In this document: positions 1-8,198 of the stretch, in pieces
How the letters are laid out: the number at the start of each line of letters is the position of its first letter
Numbering within the stretch: the first letter of the stretch is position 1
From: Candidatus Desulforudis audaxviator MP104C
Lineage (GTDB): Bacteria; Bacillota; Desulfotomaculia; Desulfotomaculales; Desulforudaceae
NCBI RefSeq assembly: GCF_000018425.1
Contig: NC_010424.1
Span: 992,001-1,056,000 of the forward strand
Reading direction: 5' to 3'
DNA length: 64,000 bases
Translations under genes and position numbers: made by a program
Notes under the pieces: generated by a model
Told to the model about the DNA's origin: nothing
Databases searched by the model: none
The model's input: the letters and a program-made list of their open reading frames with translations, nothing else

Positions 1-2
1 CA

Positions 3-215
3 GTGGGGTTTCCCAAGTACGATCTGTCCGAAGACGAGATGAAGAAGTGGATCGACCAGATCGCCGTCATCTGCCTCAGTGATGACTTCCAGCGTCTTAA
101 GGACGAACTTGAAGTTCTCTACCGGGCCTCGGGGATCGGCGACAGTGCCGAGGAAGCCAGGATGTGTGCGTTTTCGGATGCGTTGTATGCGTTCCTGGCG
201 GAAAAGGAAGCCTAA
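3..215 (+). CDS. Small acidic hypothetical protein, possibly partial
   Basis: A 70-residue frame opens with GTG at base 3, but the window starts two bases earlier, so neither the ribosome-binding site nor a longer upstream extension can be seen. The product is acidic, mostly helical in appearance, and has no signal peptide or membrane segment. I do not recognise the family. It ends 17 bases before a small DUF4258-like gene, a spacing typical of two-gene toxin-antitoxin or regulatory pairs. A partner role is inference only. Confidence 0.5.
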   Translation: MGFPKYDLSEDEMKKWIDQIAVICLSDDFQRLKDELEVLYRASGIGDSAEEARMCAFSDALYAFLAEKEA

Positions 216-232
216 GGTTAAGGGAAGCAGGC

Positions 233-454
233 ATGCCGGTAGTAATTACGGAACACGCTCGAAAGAGACTGAACCAGAAGCGCCAGGAGAATATCTCCAC
301 CAGCGACATCATTGAGGCAGCGTCCGGTATTCCCGGGCACATCCCTTCGGCCACGCGTTTCCGAGGTTTCGTCGCCAAATCGGGGCGGGTCTTTGACATA
401 GTGGCCAAGGATATCCCCGGCAGGCGCCTGGTAGTCACGGTAATCGGGAAGTAG
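233..454 (+). CDS. Small DUF4258-like protein
   Basis: This 73-residue basic protein starts at the ATG at 233, preceded by AGGGAAGCAGGC; an in-frame start further upstream at 164 lies inside the preceding gene and is unlikely. The pattern ITEHARKRLNQK near the N-terminus, a short helix and a C-terminal strand pair ending RRLVVTVIG resemble DUF4258-type small proteins, which share the compact fold of RelE/BrnT-like toxins. It sits 17 bases downstream of a small acidic gene, so a toxin-antitoxin pair is possible. No catalytic residues can be assigned by eye, and the family assignment is tentative. Confidence 0.55.
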   Translation: MPVVITEHARKRLNQKRQENISTSDIIEAASGIPGHIPSATRFRGFVAKSGRVFDIVAKDIPGRRLVVTVIGK

Positions 455-541
455 GATGAACTGTCGGCTAGGCCCGGCGAGACTCCGACGTCCGGCTTGG
501 CCGGCAGCAATTACTTAATTTACAAGTGGAGGTATTTTTTA

Positions 542-811
542 ATGACCCTCAGCGCGGACAAGAAGCAGCCCATAATTGATAAGTTCAAACTGCACGAGAA
601 CGACACCGGTTCCCCGGAAGTACAGGTGGCCATTCTCACCGAGCGGATCAATCTGCTCACCGAACACCTGAAGACGCACCGCAAGGACTTCCATTCCAGG
701 CGGGGCCTTTTAAAGATGGTCGGACAACGCCGGGCGCTGTTGAATTACCTGCGGGACCGTGCTCCGGACCGTTACCGGAAGCTTATCCAGGAACTCGGAC
801 TGCGGAAGTAG
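542..811 (+). CDS. rpsO: 30S ribosomal protein S15
   Basis: The 89-residue product is the usual length of S15, which binds 16S rRNA at the central domain and helps assemble the 30S platform. Family hallmarks are visible: [19 protein letters not shown] near residue 17, the [15 protein letters not shown] segment and the C-terminal [12 protein letters not shown]. The start is set by the ATG at 542 behind GTGGAGG; an upstream in-frame ATG at 497 would add 15 atypical residues. The 87-base leader is GC-rich with possible pairing around GGCCCGGC and GCCGG, which could be an S15 autoregulatory leader, but I cannot assign one. It is followed by pnp, the classical rpsO-pnp order. Confidence 0.97.
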   Translation: MTLSADKKQPIIDKFKLHENDTGSPEVQVAILTERINLLTEHLKTHRKDFHSRRGLLKMVGQRRALLNYLRDRAPDRYRKLIQELGLRK

Positions 812-892
812 GGGAAGGCATCCCCTGCTTCTTACCGTTTTGGGCGGTGCCCGGCTGCAATGAATTACGAGGTAGGAGGATCAAGCAGATTC

Positions 893-3118
893 ATGACCGA
901 GCAGGGTTATATTACACGTACAATTGAAATCAGCGGTCGGACTTTCAGCGTGGACATCGGCCGTGTGGCCGGGCAGGCCTCCGCTGGCGTCCTGGCCCGG
1001 TACGGGGAAACGGTGGTGCTGGTGGCGGCCACCCGGGAGGCGCTCCGGGAAGGGTTGGATTTCTTCCCCCTGACCGTGGACTATGAAGAACGGCATTACG
1101 CCGTCGGGCGGATTCCCGGAAGCTTCATGAAGCGTGAAGGCCGCCCCGGGGAAAAGGCCATTCTCGCCGCGCGGCTGATCGACCGGTCGATCAGGCCGCT
1201 CTTCCCGCGCAACTTCACCCAGGATGTGCACGTGGTGGCGCTGGTGATGTCGGTGGACCAGGACTGCTCGCCGGCGATCACGGCGATCCTCGGTGCTTCG
1301 GTGGCGCTGACCCTTTCGGACATCCCCTTCGCCGGCCCGGTGGGAGCGGTGATCATGGGGATGGTTGACGGGCAGTTGGTGGTCAACCCCACGCTGGAGC
1401 AGGACGAGAAGTCGGACCTGCACCTTACCGTCGCGGGGACCCGGGAAGCGATCAACATGGTGGAGGCGGGCGCCAAGGAGGTCTCCGAAGAAATAATAGT
1501 TGAGGCGCTCACCAAGGCGCACGCCGAGATCCAGCGGATCGCGGAGTGGGTCGGAGAGATCCGGGCGGAAGTCGAACCCCTGGGTTTGGCCCACCCGAAA
1601 ATTGAGGTGCCGGCGAACGAACCGGGTCCGGAACTGGTGGAGGCGGTCCGATCCGCCGGTTACGAAAAGATGCGGGCCGCCGTGCACCACTGCAAGAATG
1701 AGCGGCTCGACAAGAAGTCCGCCGACCGGCACCTGGAGGGGACCAAAGCCGAAATCATCAATGCCGTTCTGGAAAACTTCCCGGAAGAGGAACAGCGCCT
1801 GAAAAGCCTGGTCGACAAGCTGGAGAAAGAAGCCGTGCGGGAGTTGGTGCTGAAGGAAAAGGTACGGCTGGACGGCCGCGCCTTCGACGAAATCAGGGAC
1901 ATCAGCGTGGAGGTCAACGTGCTGCCGCGCACCCACGGTTCGGGGCTTTTCCAGCGCGGGCAGACCCAGGTCCTTTCGGTCCTCACCCTCGGCGCGGTGC
2001 GGGACGAGCAGATTCTGGACGGGCTGGACACCCAGGAAACCAAGCGGTTCATGCACCATTACAACTTTCCGTCCTTCTCCACCGGGGAGGCGCGCCCCAT
2101 CCGCTCGGCGGGCCGGCGCGAGATCGGTCACGGCGCCCTGGCGGGGCGGGCCCTGGAGGCGGTTCTGCCGGGAGAGGACGTTTTCCCGTATACCATACGG
2201 ATCGTGTCCGAGGTGCTGAGCTCCAACGGCTCAACCTCCATGGCCAGCGTCTGCGGCAGCTGCCTGGCCCTGATGGACGCGGGCGTGCCGATCAAGGCTC
2301 CGGTGGCGGGGATTGCGATGGGTCTGATCAAGGAGGGCGACGAGGTCGCCGTCCTGACCGATATCCAGGGTACGGAGGACCACCTCGGGGATATGGACTT
2401 CAAGGTGGCCGGCACCGAGCAGGGGGTCACCGCGCTCCAGATGGACATCAAGATCGCCGGGATCACCCCGGAAATTCTGGCTCAGGCGATGGCGCAGGCC
2501 CGGGAGGCCCGGCTGTACATCCTGGACCGGTATAAGGAGGTCATCCCGGGACCCAGACCGGAAATCTCCCCGCGGGCGCCGCGGATCATCCACACCACTA
2601 TTGATCCGGAGAAGATCCGGGACATTATCGGTCCCGGCGGCAAGATCATCCGGAAGATCACGGAGACGACCGGGGTGGATATCGACGTGGAAGATGACGG
2701 GCGGGTGTTCATCACCGCTCCTGACCCGGAGGGCGGCAAGAAGGCCCTGGAGATTATCAAAACCCTTACCGCCGAAGTCAAAGTGGGTGAGGTGTACTTA
2801 GGCCGCGTGGTGAAGATAATGGACTTCGGGTGCTTTGTGGAGGTTATCCCGGGGGTGCTCGGGTTGCCCGGCAAGGACGGACTGGTTCATATCTCGCACT
2901 TGGCCCACAACCGGGTGCGGAAAGTGGAAGACGTGGTCCGGGAAGGGGATCAGATACTGGTCAAGGCCATCGGTTTCGACAATCAGGGCCGCCTGAAACT
3001 GTCCAAAAAAGAAGCCATGGAGCCCCCCGCCGGCGGCGCCGGGGAGACCGGCCGGCCGGGCCTGATACAGGACGACCGCCCGGACCGGCGGCCGCGCTCG
3101 CGGTTTTCCCGGAGATAA
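893..3118 (+). CDS. pnp: Polyribonucleotide nucleotidyltransferase (PNPase)
   Basis: A 741-residue phosphorolytic 3'-5' exoribonuclease of mRNA decay. Two RNase PH domains flank a helical linker: the first carries [16 protein letters not shown] near residues 76-91, the second [17 protein letters not shown] near 396-413. A KH domain follows ([13 protein letters not shown], about 579-591) and then an S1 domain starting near 630 ([17 protein letters not shown]). Length matches the family. AGGAGG at 874-879 sits 13 bases before the ATG at 893, so I prefer this start over an ATG at 860. A rho-independent terminator lies about 85 bases downstream. Confidence 0.97.
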
Positions 3119-3201
3119 ACTAGGGACAAAGCCCCCTAACCTGGATAAACCAGAATTCAGAATCCAGTTCTCTTGCCATTTTACGCAGATGTTTGCACCA
3201 C

Positions 3202-3229
3202 AGGCCCTAAGGGGCCTTTTGTTTTTTTT
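3202..3229 (+). terminator. Rho-independent terminator after pnp
   Basis: AGGCCC at 3202-3207 pairs with GGGCCT at 3212-3217 across a 4-base loop, followed by TTTTGTTTTTTTT. It closes the rpsO-pnp unit; the next gene, a YlxY-type deacetylase, starts about 50 bases later and may need its own promoter. Confidence 0.85.
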
Positions 3230-3279
3230 CGGGTCAGCATCCTTTCTCCCGTGCATACTCTTGAATGGGGGTGAGGGTG

Positions 3280-4131
3280 GTGCGCTTGAGACTGGCGGTT
3301 TTGACGGCAGTTCTCTGTCTGGCCGTGGGCGGGCTCTGGTGGCGGTGGTCACCGGCCGTTCCGGCCACCGGGCCGCAGCCGGTCTACCACGGTCCGGGGG
3401 ACTCGCGGGCGGTGGCGCTGGCGGTGAACGTGGACTGGGGTGAGGAGTGCGTCCCCGAGATACTGAACATTTGCCGGGAACACGACATACACCTCACCTT
3501 CTTCGTCACCGGGCGGTGGGCCGGCAAGTTTCCCGATCTGGTGCGCCGGATGGCGGAGGAAGGTCACGAGATCGGCAACCACGGGTTCGGACATCCCCAT
3601 CCCGACATGCTGTCCGTGGAACAGAACTTGCGGGACATCCAGCGGGCCGAGACCGTGATCCGGGGAATCATCTCGCGGCGCACCACGTTGTTTGCCCCGC
3701 CCTACGGGGAACGCGGCCCGGCGGTGCTCCAGGCCGCCGGGCAAGCCGGGTACCGGACGATCCTGTGGAGCGTCGACACGTTGGACTGGAAGGTCCGCAA
3801 CGCCGATGTGATCACCGGCCGGGTGGTGAACCGGGTACACCCCGGGGCGATTGTGCTCATGCACCCGTTGGACGCCACCACTAAGGCGCTGCCGGTGATC
3901 ATCACGGAATTGGAAAAGGACGGTTACCGGTTTGTGACGGTAAGCCGGTTGCTGGGAGTGGGGTCGGAAACCAAACCGGAAAGCGCTCAAGGCCCTCGGC
4001 GAGAAACCCGGAGCGGGCAACAGTTCGTTAGAACCCGGCATCGCGGGATATGGTCCGCGGGGAAGGAGTTTCCAGCCCCGGGGCGAATAGAAGCAGGCAG
4101 TGCAGTAATTTTGGAGGTATGTAGCAGATGA
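3280..4131 (+). CDS. ylxY: YlxY-type polysaccharide deacetylase
   Basis: A carbohydrate esterase family 4 (NodB fold) protein, expected to act outside the membrane on peptidoglycan or another amino sugar polymer. A hydrophobic N-terminal segment of about 18 residues serves as signal or anchor. The NodB motifs are visible: the NVDWGEE variant of motif 1 (the first catalytic Asp position reads as Asn), THLTFF-like TFFVTG, EIGNHGFGHPHP carrying the two metal His, FAPPYGERG and a late LMHP. The D-to-N change in motif 1 is common in YlxY-like sporulation proteins, so activity is uncertain. The GTG at 3280 has GGGGGTGAGG upstream; an ATG at 3265 lacks one. A basic tail of about 55 residues follows the domain. 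Position after pnp and before an M16 peptidase matches Bacillus ylxY. Confidence 0.85.
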   Translation: MRLRLAVLTAVLCLAVGGLWWRWSPAVPATGPQPVYHGPGDSRAVALAVNVDWGEECVPEILNICREHDIHLTFFVTGRWAGKFPDLVRRMAEEGHEIGNHGFGHPHPDMLSVEQNLRDIQRAETVIRGIISRRTTLFAPPYGERGPAVLQAAGQAGYRTILWSVDTLDWKVRNADVITGRVVNRVHPGAIVLMHPLDATTKALPVIITELEKDGYRFVTVSRLLGVGSETKPESAQGPRRETRSGQQFVRTRHRGIWSAGKEFPAPGRIEAGSAVILEVCSR

Positions 4132-5390
4132 TCAACAAGGTGATCCTCGACAACGGCGTGTGCATCCTCACGGAAGAAATCCCGCACGTCCGGTCGGCGG
4201 CGGTGGGGTTCTGGGTGGACGCCGGGTCGCGCGACGAGGCGGACTCCGTGTCCGGGGTCTGCCACTTCATCGAGCACATGCTGTTCAAGGGCACCGAGAA
4301 CCGGTCGGCCAAGGATATCGCCGAAGCCCTGGACCGTGTCGGCGGCCAGTTGAACGCTTTCACCACCAAGGAGTACACGTGCTACTACGCCAGGGTGCTG
4401 GACGAGCACCTGGAACTCGCGGTTGATGTGCTGACGGACATGCTGTTTCACTCGCGGTTCGCGCCGGAAGACGTGGAGCGGGAACGGAACGTCATTGTTG
4501 AAGAGATTAAGATGTACGAGGACACCCCCGACGAACTGGTCCACGACGTCCTGGCCAAGGCGCTCTGGAACACGCACGCGCTCGGCCGCCCGGTCATCGG
4601 CAGCGCCGGAGTGATTCAAAACCTTTCCTGGGGCGATCTCCTGGACTATTACGACCGCCACTACCGCCACGGGCGGTACGTGATCGCGGTGGCCGGGAAC
4701 GTGAAGCACGAACGGGTAACCGAACTTCTGAGCCGGATTTTCAGTGACCTGCCGGCCGGCGGCCCGCCGCGGGCGGTGGTCGCGCCGCACCCCAGTCAGA
4801 GGGTGGAATGCCGGGAGAAAGACACCGAACAGGTGCACTTGTGCATCGGCTCACAAGGGCTGCGGCTGGACGATGAGCACATCTACGTCCTGCAGGTGTT
4901 GAACACCCTCCTCGGCGGGGGGATGAGTTCCCGGCTGTTCCAGAAGGTGCGCGAGCAGCTCGGCCTGGCGTACAACATTTATTCCTATCACAGTTCCTAC
5001 CGGGACACCGGGTTGTTCGGGATCTACGCGGGGTTGAGCCGGGAAAACGTGGGCACCGTGCTCGATATCGTGCTGGATGAGGTAAATGACCTCCGCAACG
5101 GAGGAGTGAGCGAAGAGGAGATGACCAGAGCCAAGGAACAGCTCAAGGGCAGTTTTCTGTTGAGCCTGGAAAGCGTCAACGCCCGGATGAGCCGCCTGGG
5201 GAAATCGCAGCTGTACTTGGGCCGCGTGCAGACGCCGGAGGAAATCGTCCGGGAATTGGCCCGGGTAAAAACGGAACAGATCGCGGCCGTGTGTGACCAG
5301 ATTTTCCGGCGGGACAAGCTCTCCCTGGCCTCCATCGGCCCGTGGCAGGAAGACGGCGCCTGGTCGGCGGCTCTTTCGCGGTTGGGTTGA
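4128..5390 (+). CDS. M16 family zinc peptidase (MlpA/YmxG type)
   Basis: This 420-residue protein is an insulinase/pitrilysin (M16) peptidase of the compact bacterial processing-peptidase type. The inverted zinc motif HFIEH lies at about residues 46-50, and the third ligand lies in the NVIVEEIK segment near 124. The C-terminal half has the non-catalytic M16 domain, including RLFQKVREQLGLAYN. Its ATG overlaps the stop of the deacetylase gene by four bases, with GGAGG 10 bases upstream, so the two are translationally coupled. The order ylxY-M16-(dut)-ymxH corresponds to the Bacillus ylxY-mlpA-ymxH block. The substrate is unknown. Confidence 0.92.
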   Translation: MINKVILDNGVCILTEEIPHVRSAAVGFWVDAGSRDEADSVSGVCHFIEHMLFKGTENRSAKDIAEALDRVGGQLNAFTTKEYTCYYARVLDEHLELAVDVLTDMLFHSRFAPEDVERERNVIVEEIKMYEDTPDELVHDVLAKALWNTHALGRPVIGSAGVIQNLSWGDLLDYYDRHYRHGRYVIAVAGNVKHERVTELLSRIFSDLPAGGPPRAVVAPHPSQRVECREKDTEQVHLCIGSQGLRLDDEHIYVLQVLNTLLGGGMSSRLFQKVREQLGLAYNIYSYHSSYRDTGLFGIYAGLSRENVGTVLDIVLDEVNDLRNGGVSEEEMTRAKEQLKGSFLLSLESVNARMSRLGKSQLYLGRVQTPEEIVRELARVKTEQIAAVCDQIFRRDKLSLASIGPWQEDGAWSAALSRLG

Positions 5391-5397
5391 GAGCGAC

Positions 5398-5865
5398 ATG
5401 GCCGAAGTCACCCGCATCGTGCTGCGCGTTAAGAAACTGAACCCCACCATCGGAAAGTCCTGGCCCGGCCCGGCCTATGCCACTTCCGGGGCGGCCGGTC
5501 TTGACCTGTGTGCCGCCCTTGATTCTTCCCTGACCATCGCCCCCGGGGAGCGGGTCCAAATTCCAACGGGCATCGCGGTCCAGCTTCCGGAGCGGAACCT
5601 GGTCGGGCTGGTTTTCGGACGCAGCGGCCTCGCTGCCAGGCACGGTATCACCCTGGCCAACGGCGTCGGGGTCATCGACGCCGATTACACGGGCGAGATT
5701 ATCTGCCCCGTAGTCAATCACGGCACCGAACCCTTCACGTTAAGCCCCGGTGACCGGATCGCGCAGTTGGTATGCGTGCCGATCGCCGTGGCGGAGGTAG
5801 AGTACGTCTTCGAGTTGGCGGAGACGGCCAGGGGTGCCGGCGGTTTCGGTTCGACCGGTAAATAA
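5398..5865 (+). CDS. dut: dUTP diphosphatase
   Basis: A 155-residue trimeric-type dUTPase that hydrolyses dUTP to dUMP and pyrophosphate, keeping uracil out of DNA and feeding dTMP synthesis. All five signature motifs are present: AAGLDL, GRSGLA, GVIDADYTGEI, GDRIAQLV, and the C-terminal GGFGSTGK that closes over the active site. I chose the ATG at 5398, eight bases after the peptidase stop; the frame is open upstream to 5293, but that would overlap the M16 gene and has no homologous content. A weak GAGAG precedes the start. Confidence 0.95.
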   Translation: MAEVTRIVLRVKKLNPTIGKSWPGPAYATSGAAGLDLCAALDSSLTIAPGERVQIPTGIAVQLPERNLVGLVFGRSGLAARHGITLANGVGVIDADYTGEIICPVVNHGTEPFTLSPGDRIAQLVCVPIAVAEVEYVFELAETARGAGGFGSTGK

Positions 5866-5935
5866 CTTCTGTTGTCCATAGCGCCGGGTCATATCGGCCG
5901 GACCCGTCCCATATGAATGTTAGGGGGTGGGACGG

Positions 5936-6298
5936 ATGATCACGGCGACCCTGTTGTTCTTGCTGACGCTGGCGTTGATAGCCTTTTCAATTCGGGAGAG
6001 AATCAAGCTGCAGGCCTCCCGGTTCCGGAGCCACAAATCCTGGGAACTGGAGCCTCGGGCCACCCCGCTTTCGGAGGCCGTGTTGAACCTCATAGGGATA
6101 GCCGGAGGGGTCTATCTGGCCCTGATCATGCTGTTCACGTTTCTGGAAGTCAGCCTGCCGAACAAAATCAGCCTGGGTGGGGTTGAGGTCGAGCCGTTGG
6201 CCGCTTTCGCCATTGGGCTGGCTATCGTGCAGCCGTTTATTTTGCGGCTGTGGGAAATGATCCGGGAGAGACTCCGGAGTCAGGGCAAGGGGGTATGA
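5936..6298 (+). CDS. Small membrane protein, unknown
   Basis: A 120-residue protein with three likely membrane helices: one at the very N-terminus (ATLLFLLTLALIAF), one near residue 56 (IGGVYLALIMLFTFLEV-like) and one near 87-100 (AAFAIGLAIVQPF). Basic loops separate them. TAGGGGGTGG lies just before the ATG at 5936; a GTG at 5927 is inside that site and less likely. The gene abuts ymxH directly (stop TGA at 6296-6298, next ATG at 6299), so the two are co-transcribed. I do not recognise the family. Confidence 0.75.
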   Translation: MITATLLFLLTLALIAFSIRERIKLQASRFRSHKSWELEPRATPLSEAVLNLIGIAGGVYLALIMLFTFLEVSLPNKISLGGVEVEPLAAFAIGLAIVQPFILRLWEMIRERLRSQGKGV

Positions 6299-6577
6299 AT
6301 GATGCGTTTGACCGAACTGATGGGTAAAGAGGTAGTCAATCTCTTCAACGGCGCCCGGCTGGGTGTGATCGGGGAGTCCGATCTGACTATTGATGCCGAT
6401 TCGGGGCACGTGCACGCCATCATCCTGCCGCGGCGGAGCAATATCGTAAGCATGTGGACCGAGCGCCAACAATTGACCATACCCTGGGAGGCGGTCCGCA
6501 AAATCGGTACCGAGGTTGTAATCGTCGAACTCGCGAACAACCAGTCCGTACCCCGTTTCAGACGTTCTCCCCTCTAG
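6299..6577 (+). CDS. ymxH: YlmC/YmxH family PRC-barrel sporulation protein
   Basis: A 92-residue protein with a single PRC-barrel: MRLTELMGKEVVNLFNGARL is the characteristic opening of the YlmC/YmxH family, followed by GVIGESDLTID and the IPWEAVRKIGTEVVIVE closing strands. In Bacillus, ymxH lies between mlpA and the dipicolinate synthase genes, as here apart from a local insertion. The exact role is not established; the family is linked to sporulation. Two ATG codons stand in tandem at the start. A short basic tail (RFRRSPL) ends the protein just before two hairpins. Confidence 0.88.
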   Translation: MMRLTELMGKEVVNLFNGARLGVIGESDLTIDADSGHVHAIILPRRSNIVSMWTERQQLTIPWEAVRKIGTEVVIVELANNQSVPRFRRSPL

Positions 6578-6581
6578 CCCG

Positions 6582-6614
6582 CCGGCAAAAGGTGTCAGAC
6601 ACCTTTTTTGCCGG
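6582..6614 (+). repeat. REP-like palindrome GGTGTCAGACACC with extended A/T stem
   Basis: Core GGTGTC-A-GACACC at 6591-6603, extended on both sides by CCGGCAAAA and TTTTTTGCCGG into a stem of about 15 pairs. It sits directly after ymxH. The same core pattern recurs near 14525, 24711 and 51867. With its T-run it could also act as a terminator. Confidence 0.7.
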
Positions 6615-6656
6615 GGCAGGTCAGTGCTACGACCGCATCGTTAATTAATTTCACCT

Positions 6657-6692
6657 GAACTCCCGCCACCGTTTCCGCGGGAGTTCCTTTTT
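6657..6692 (+). terminator. Rho-independent terminator after ymxH
   Basis: GAACTCCCGC (6657-6666) pairs with GCGGGAGTTC (6677-6686) across a 10-base loop, followed by CTTTTTG. This is a perfect 10-pair stem with a T-run and ends the deacetylase-to-ymxH unit. Confidence 0.85.
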
Positions 6693-6742
6693 GCGGCGTA
6701 AATAAATCGGCTTGCACAGACAATACTAGAATTTAGAAGACC

Positions 6743-6811
6743 GGGGACCGGCTCCCCGCACGGCTCGAAGGCCGGGGGACTGGCTCCTTTTCCCGCACGG
6801 CAGTCTTACTG
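6743..6811. repeat. Two imperfect direct repeats
   Basis: GGGGACCGGCTCCCCGCACGGC near 6743-6764 is repeated as GGGGACTGGCTCC...CCCGCACGGC near 6775-6811 with a small insertion. The pair fills part of the space between the ymxH terminator and the serine protease gene. Function unknown; it may be another small dispersed repeat. Confidence 0.5.
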
Positions 6812-6843
6812 TTCGCGGTGCGTGTTTTTGGGGGGTTCGAGGC

Positions 6844-7836
6844 ATGGGCTTTGCCGCCCGGTGCTCCCTGATGGCCCAGATCGCCCGCAAGCGCGGGTCC
6901 CAGGTCATCGCTTACGTCACCGGTGACCGAGAGAATGTGAGCACCCGGATCGCCCCGGACGTTTTGCCGGTGTTTCACCGTCACCTCCGGCTGCTGCCCG
7001 CCGGCGAGCGGCTGGACCTCTTTTTGTACAGCCGCGGGGGTGACGTGCTCACCCCGTGGCGGCTGGTACACCTGGTCCGGGAGTGGGCGGCCGAATTTGC
7101 GGTCCTGGTCCCCTACCGGGCCTACAGTGCCGGCACCCTGATCTGCCTGGGGGCGGACGAAGTGGTCATGGGGGTAATGGGTGAACTGGGACCCATCGAC
7201 CCCAGTGTAGTCAGCGCTTTCAACCCCAAGGACCCGGTGAACCCCAACGCCAGGATTCCGGTCAACGTGGAGGACGTGTACTCTTTTTTGGCGCTGGCCC
7301 GGGAGGTGGCGGGGATGTCGCACGACGAAGACCGGCGGAAGACTTTCCTCTTGCTGGCCGAAAAGATTCACCCCCTGGCCCTGGGGAATGTGCACCGCAA
7401 CTATCTGCTGGTGCGGTCCCTGGCCCAAAAGCTGCTCGCCTTGCGCCAAAATCCCCCGACGCCGGACCAGGTCCGACACATCGTCGACAGCCTGACCGAA
7501 AAGCTGTACGCTCACAACCACATGATCCCCCGCCGGGAAGCGTCCACCGAAATCGGCCTGGCGACCACGTACCCCGACCCCGAGCTGGAAAGCCTGCTGT
7601 GGGCTCTGTACGAAAACTACGAACAGGAACTGCTTCTGGGTCAGCCCTTCAACCCCGCGGATATCATCCGGGGCACGCGTACTGATTTTGAGGTGGTGGG
7701 CGGTCTGGTGGAGTCGATGGCCGGACAAGACGCCTTCGTTTTCCACGGCGTCGCCGAAAGACAGGATTGCCCAGACGGCCGAATCAACGTGACGATACTG
7801 CGCCAGGGATGGCGGCGCGCACAGGGAGGTGCGTGA
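6844..7836 (+). CDS. Clp-fold serine protease, SDH/SppA-like (PF01972 type)
   Basis: A 330-residue protein with the ClpP/crotonase fold of the serine dehydrogenase proteinase family. The oxyanion segment YSRGGDVLTPWRL appears near residue 61, and the nucleophile segment YRAYSAGTLICLGADEVVMG near 94-113 contains the candidate catalytic Ser. GELGPIDPSV follows, as in related SppA-like membrane proteases. There is no clear signal peptide; a cytoplasmic or membrane-surface location is possible. GGGGGG nine bases upstream supports the ATG at 6844. In Bacillus the tepA Clp-like protease lies near this region, but this is a different subfamily. Its stop overlaps the region of a small downstream gene. 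Confidence 0.8.
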   Translation: MGFAARCSLMAQIARKRGSQVIAYVTGDRENVSTRIAPDVLPVFHRHLRLLPAGERLDLFLYSRGGDVLTPWRLVHLVREWAAEFAVLVPYRAYSAGTLICLGADEVVMGVMGELGPIDPSVVSAFNPKDPVNPNARIPVNVEDVYSFLALAREVAGMSHDEDRRKTFLLLAEKIHPLALGNVHRNYLLVRSLAQKLLALRQNPPTPDQVRHIVDSLTEKLYAHNHMIPRREASTEIGLATTYPDPELESLLWALYENYEQELLLGQPFNPADIIRGTRTDFEVVGGLVESMAGQDAFVFHGVAERQDCPDGRINVTILRQGWRRAQGGA

Positions 7837-7837
7837 G

Positions 7838-8011
7838 TTGAAAGAGGATGTCCCGCGGGACGTCCGCGTTTATCGGGTGCGCTTCAAGTACCCCGACCCG
7901 AGCCGCTACTATTACCTTTCCGACTCCAGCGGTTACCCGTCGGCGGATTACCGAATGCCCAACATCAGTCGGGAAAGGGAGCGGATCGTGGTCCGGGAAG
8001 TCCAGGAATAG
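7838..8011 (+). CDS. Small hypothetical protein linked to the Clp-fold protease
   Basis: A charged protein of 57 residues, rich in Arg and Tyr, with the run YYYLSDSSGYP in the middle. GGGAGG at 7824-7829 is eight bases before the TTG at 7838, so I prefer that start; a GTG at 7829 overlaps the Shine-Dalgarno site. It begins immediately after the stop of the protease gene and is very likely co-transcribed with it. No family recognised. Confidence 0.6.
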   Translation: MKEDVPRDVRVYRVRFKYPDPSRYYYLSDSSGYPSADYRMPNISRERERIVVREVQE

Positions 8012-8127
8012 CATCGCCCGTTCACGGTAGCCCGATAAACGGGGTGTAAAACAGCTCCCGCCACGTTGGAGGGGGTGGTTTGCTTATCAGCCGGGGGTGT
8101 GCTGCCGTTTTCGGGTCTTGGACCGGC

Positions 8128-8155
8128 TTGACACCTGGACAGGCCGTGTTATAAT
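8128..8155 (+). promoter_or_regulatory. Consensus vegetative (sigma-A type) promoter for dapB operon
   Basis: TTGACA at 8128-8133 and TATAAT at 8150-8155, both perfect hexamers, are separated by 16 bases. Transcription should start near 8162, about 37 bases before the dapB start. Confidence 0.85.
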
Positions 8156-8198
8156 ACTTGTTTAATTCAAAATATCCAGAAAACATTTCCGGAAAGGT

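Noticed and set aside
881-2131. Long open frame on the minus strand opposite pnp
   Set aside because: High GC content leaves antisense frames open; the product is His/Gln/Arg-rich without a domain, while the plus strand codes for PNPase.
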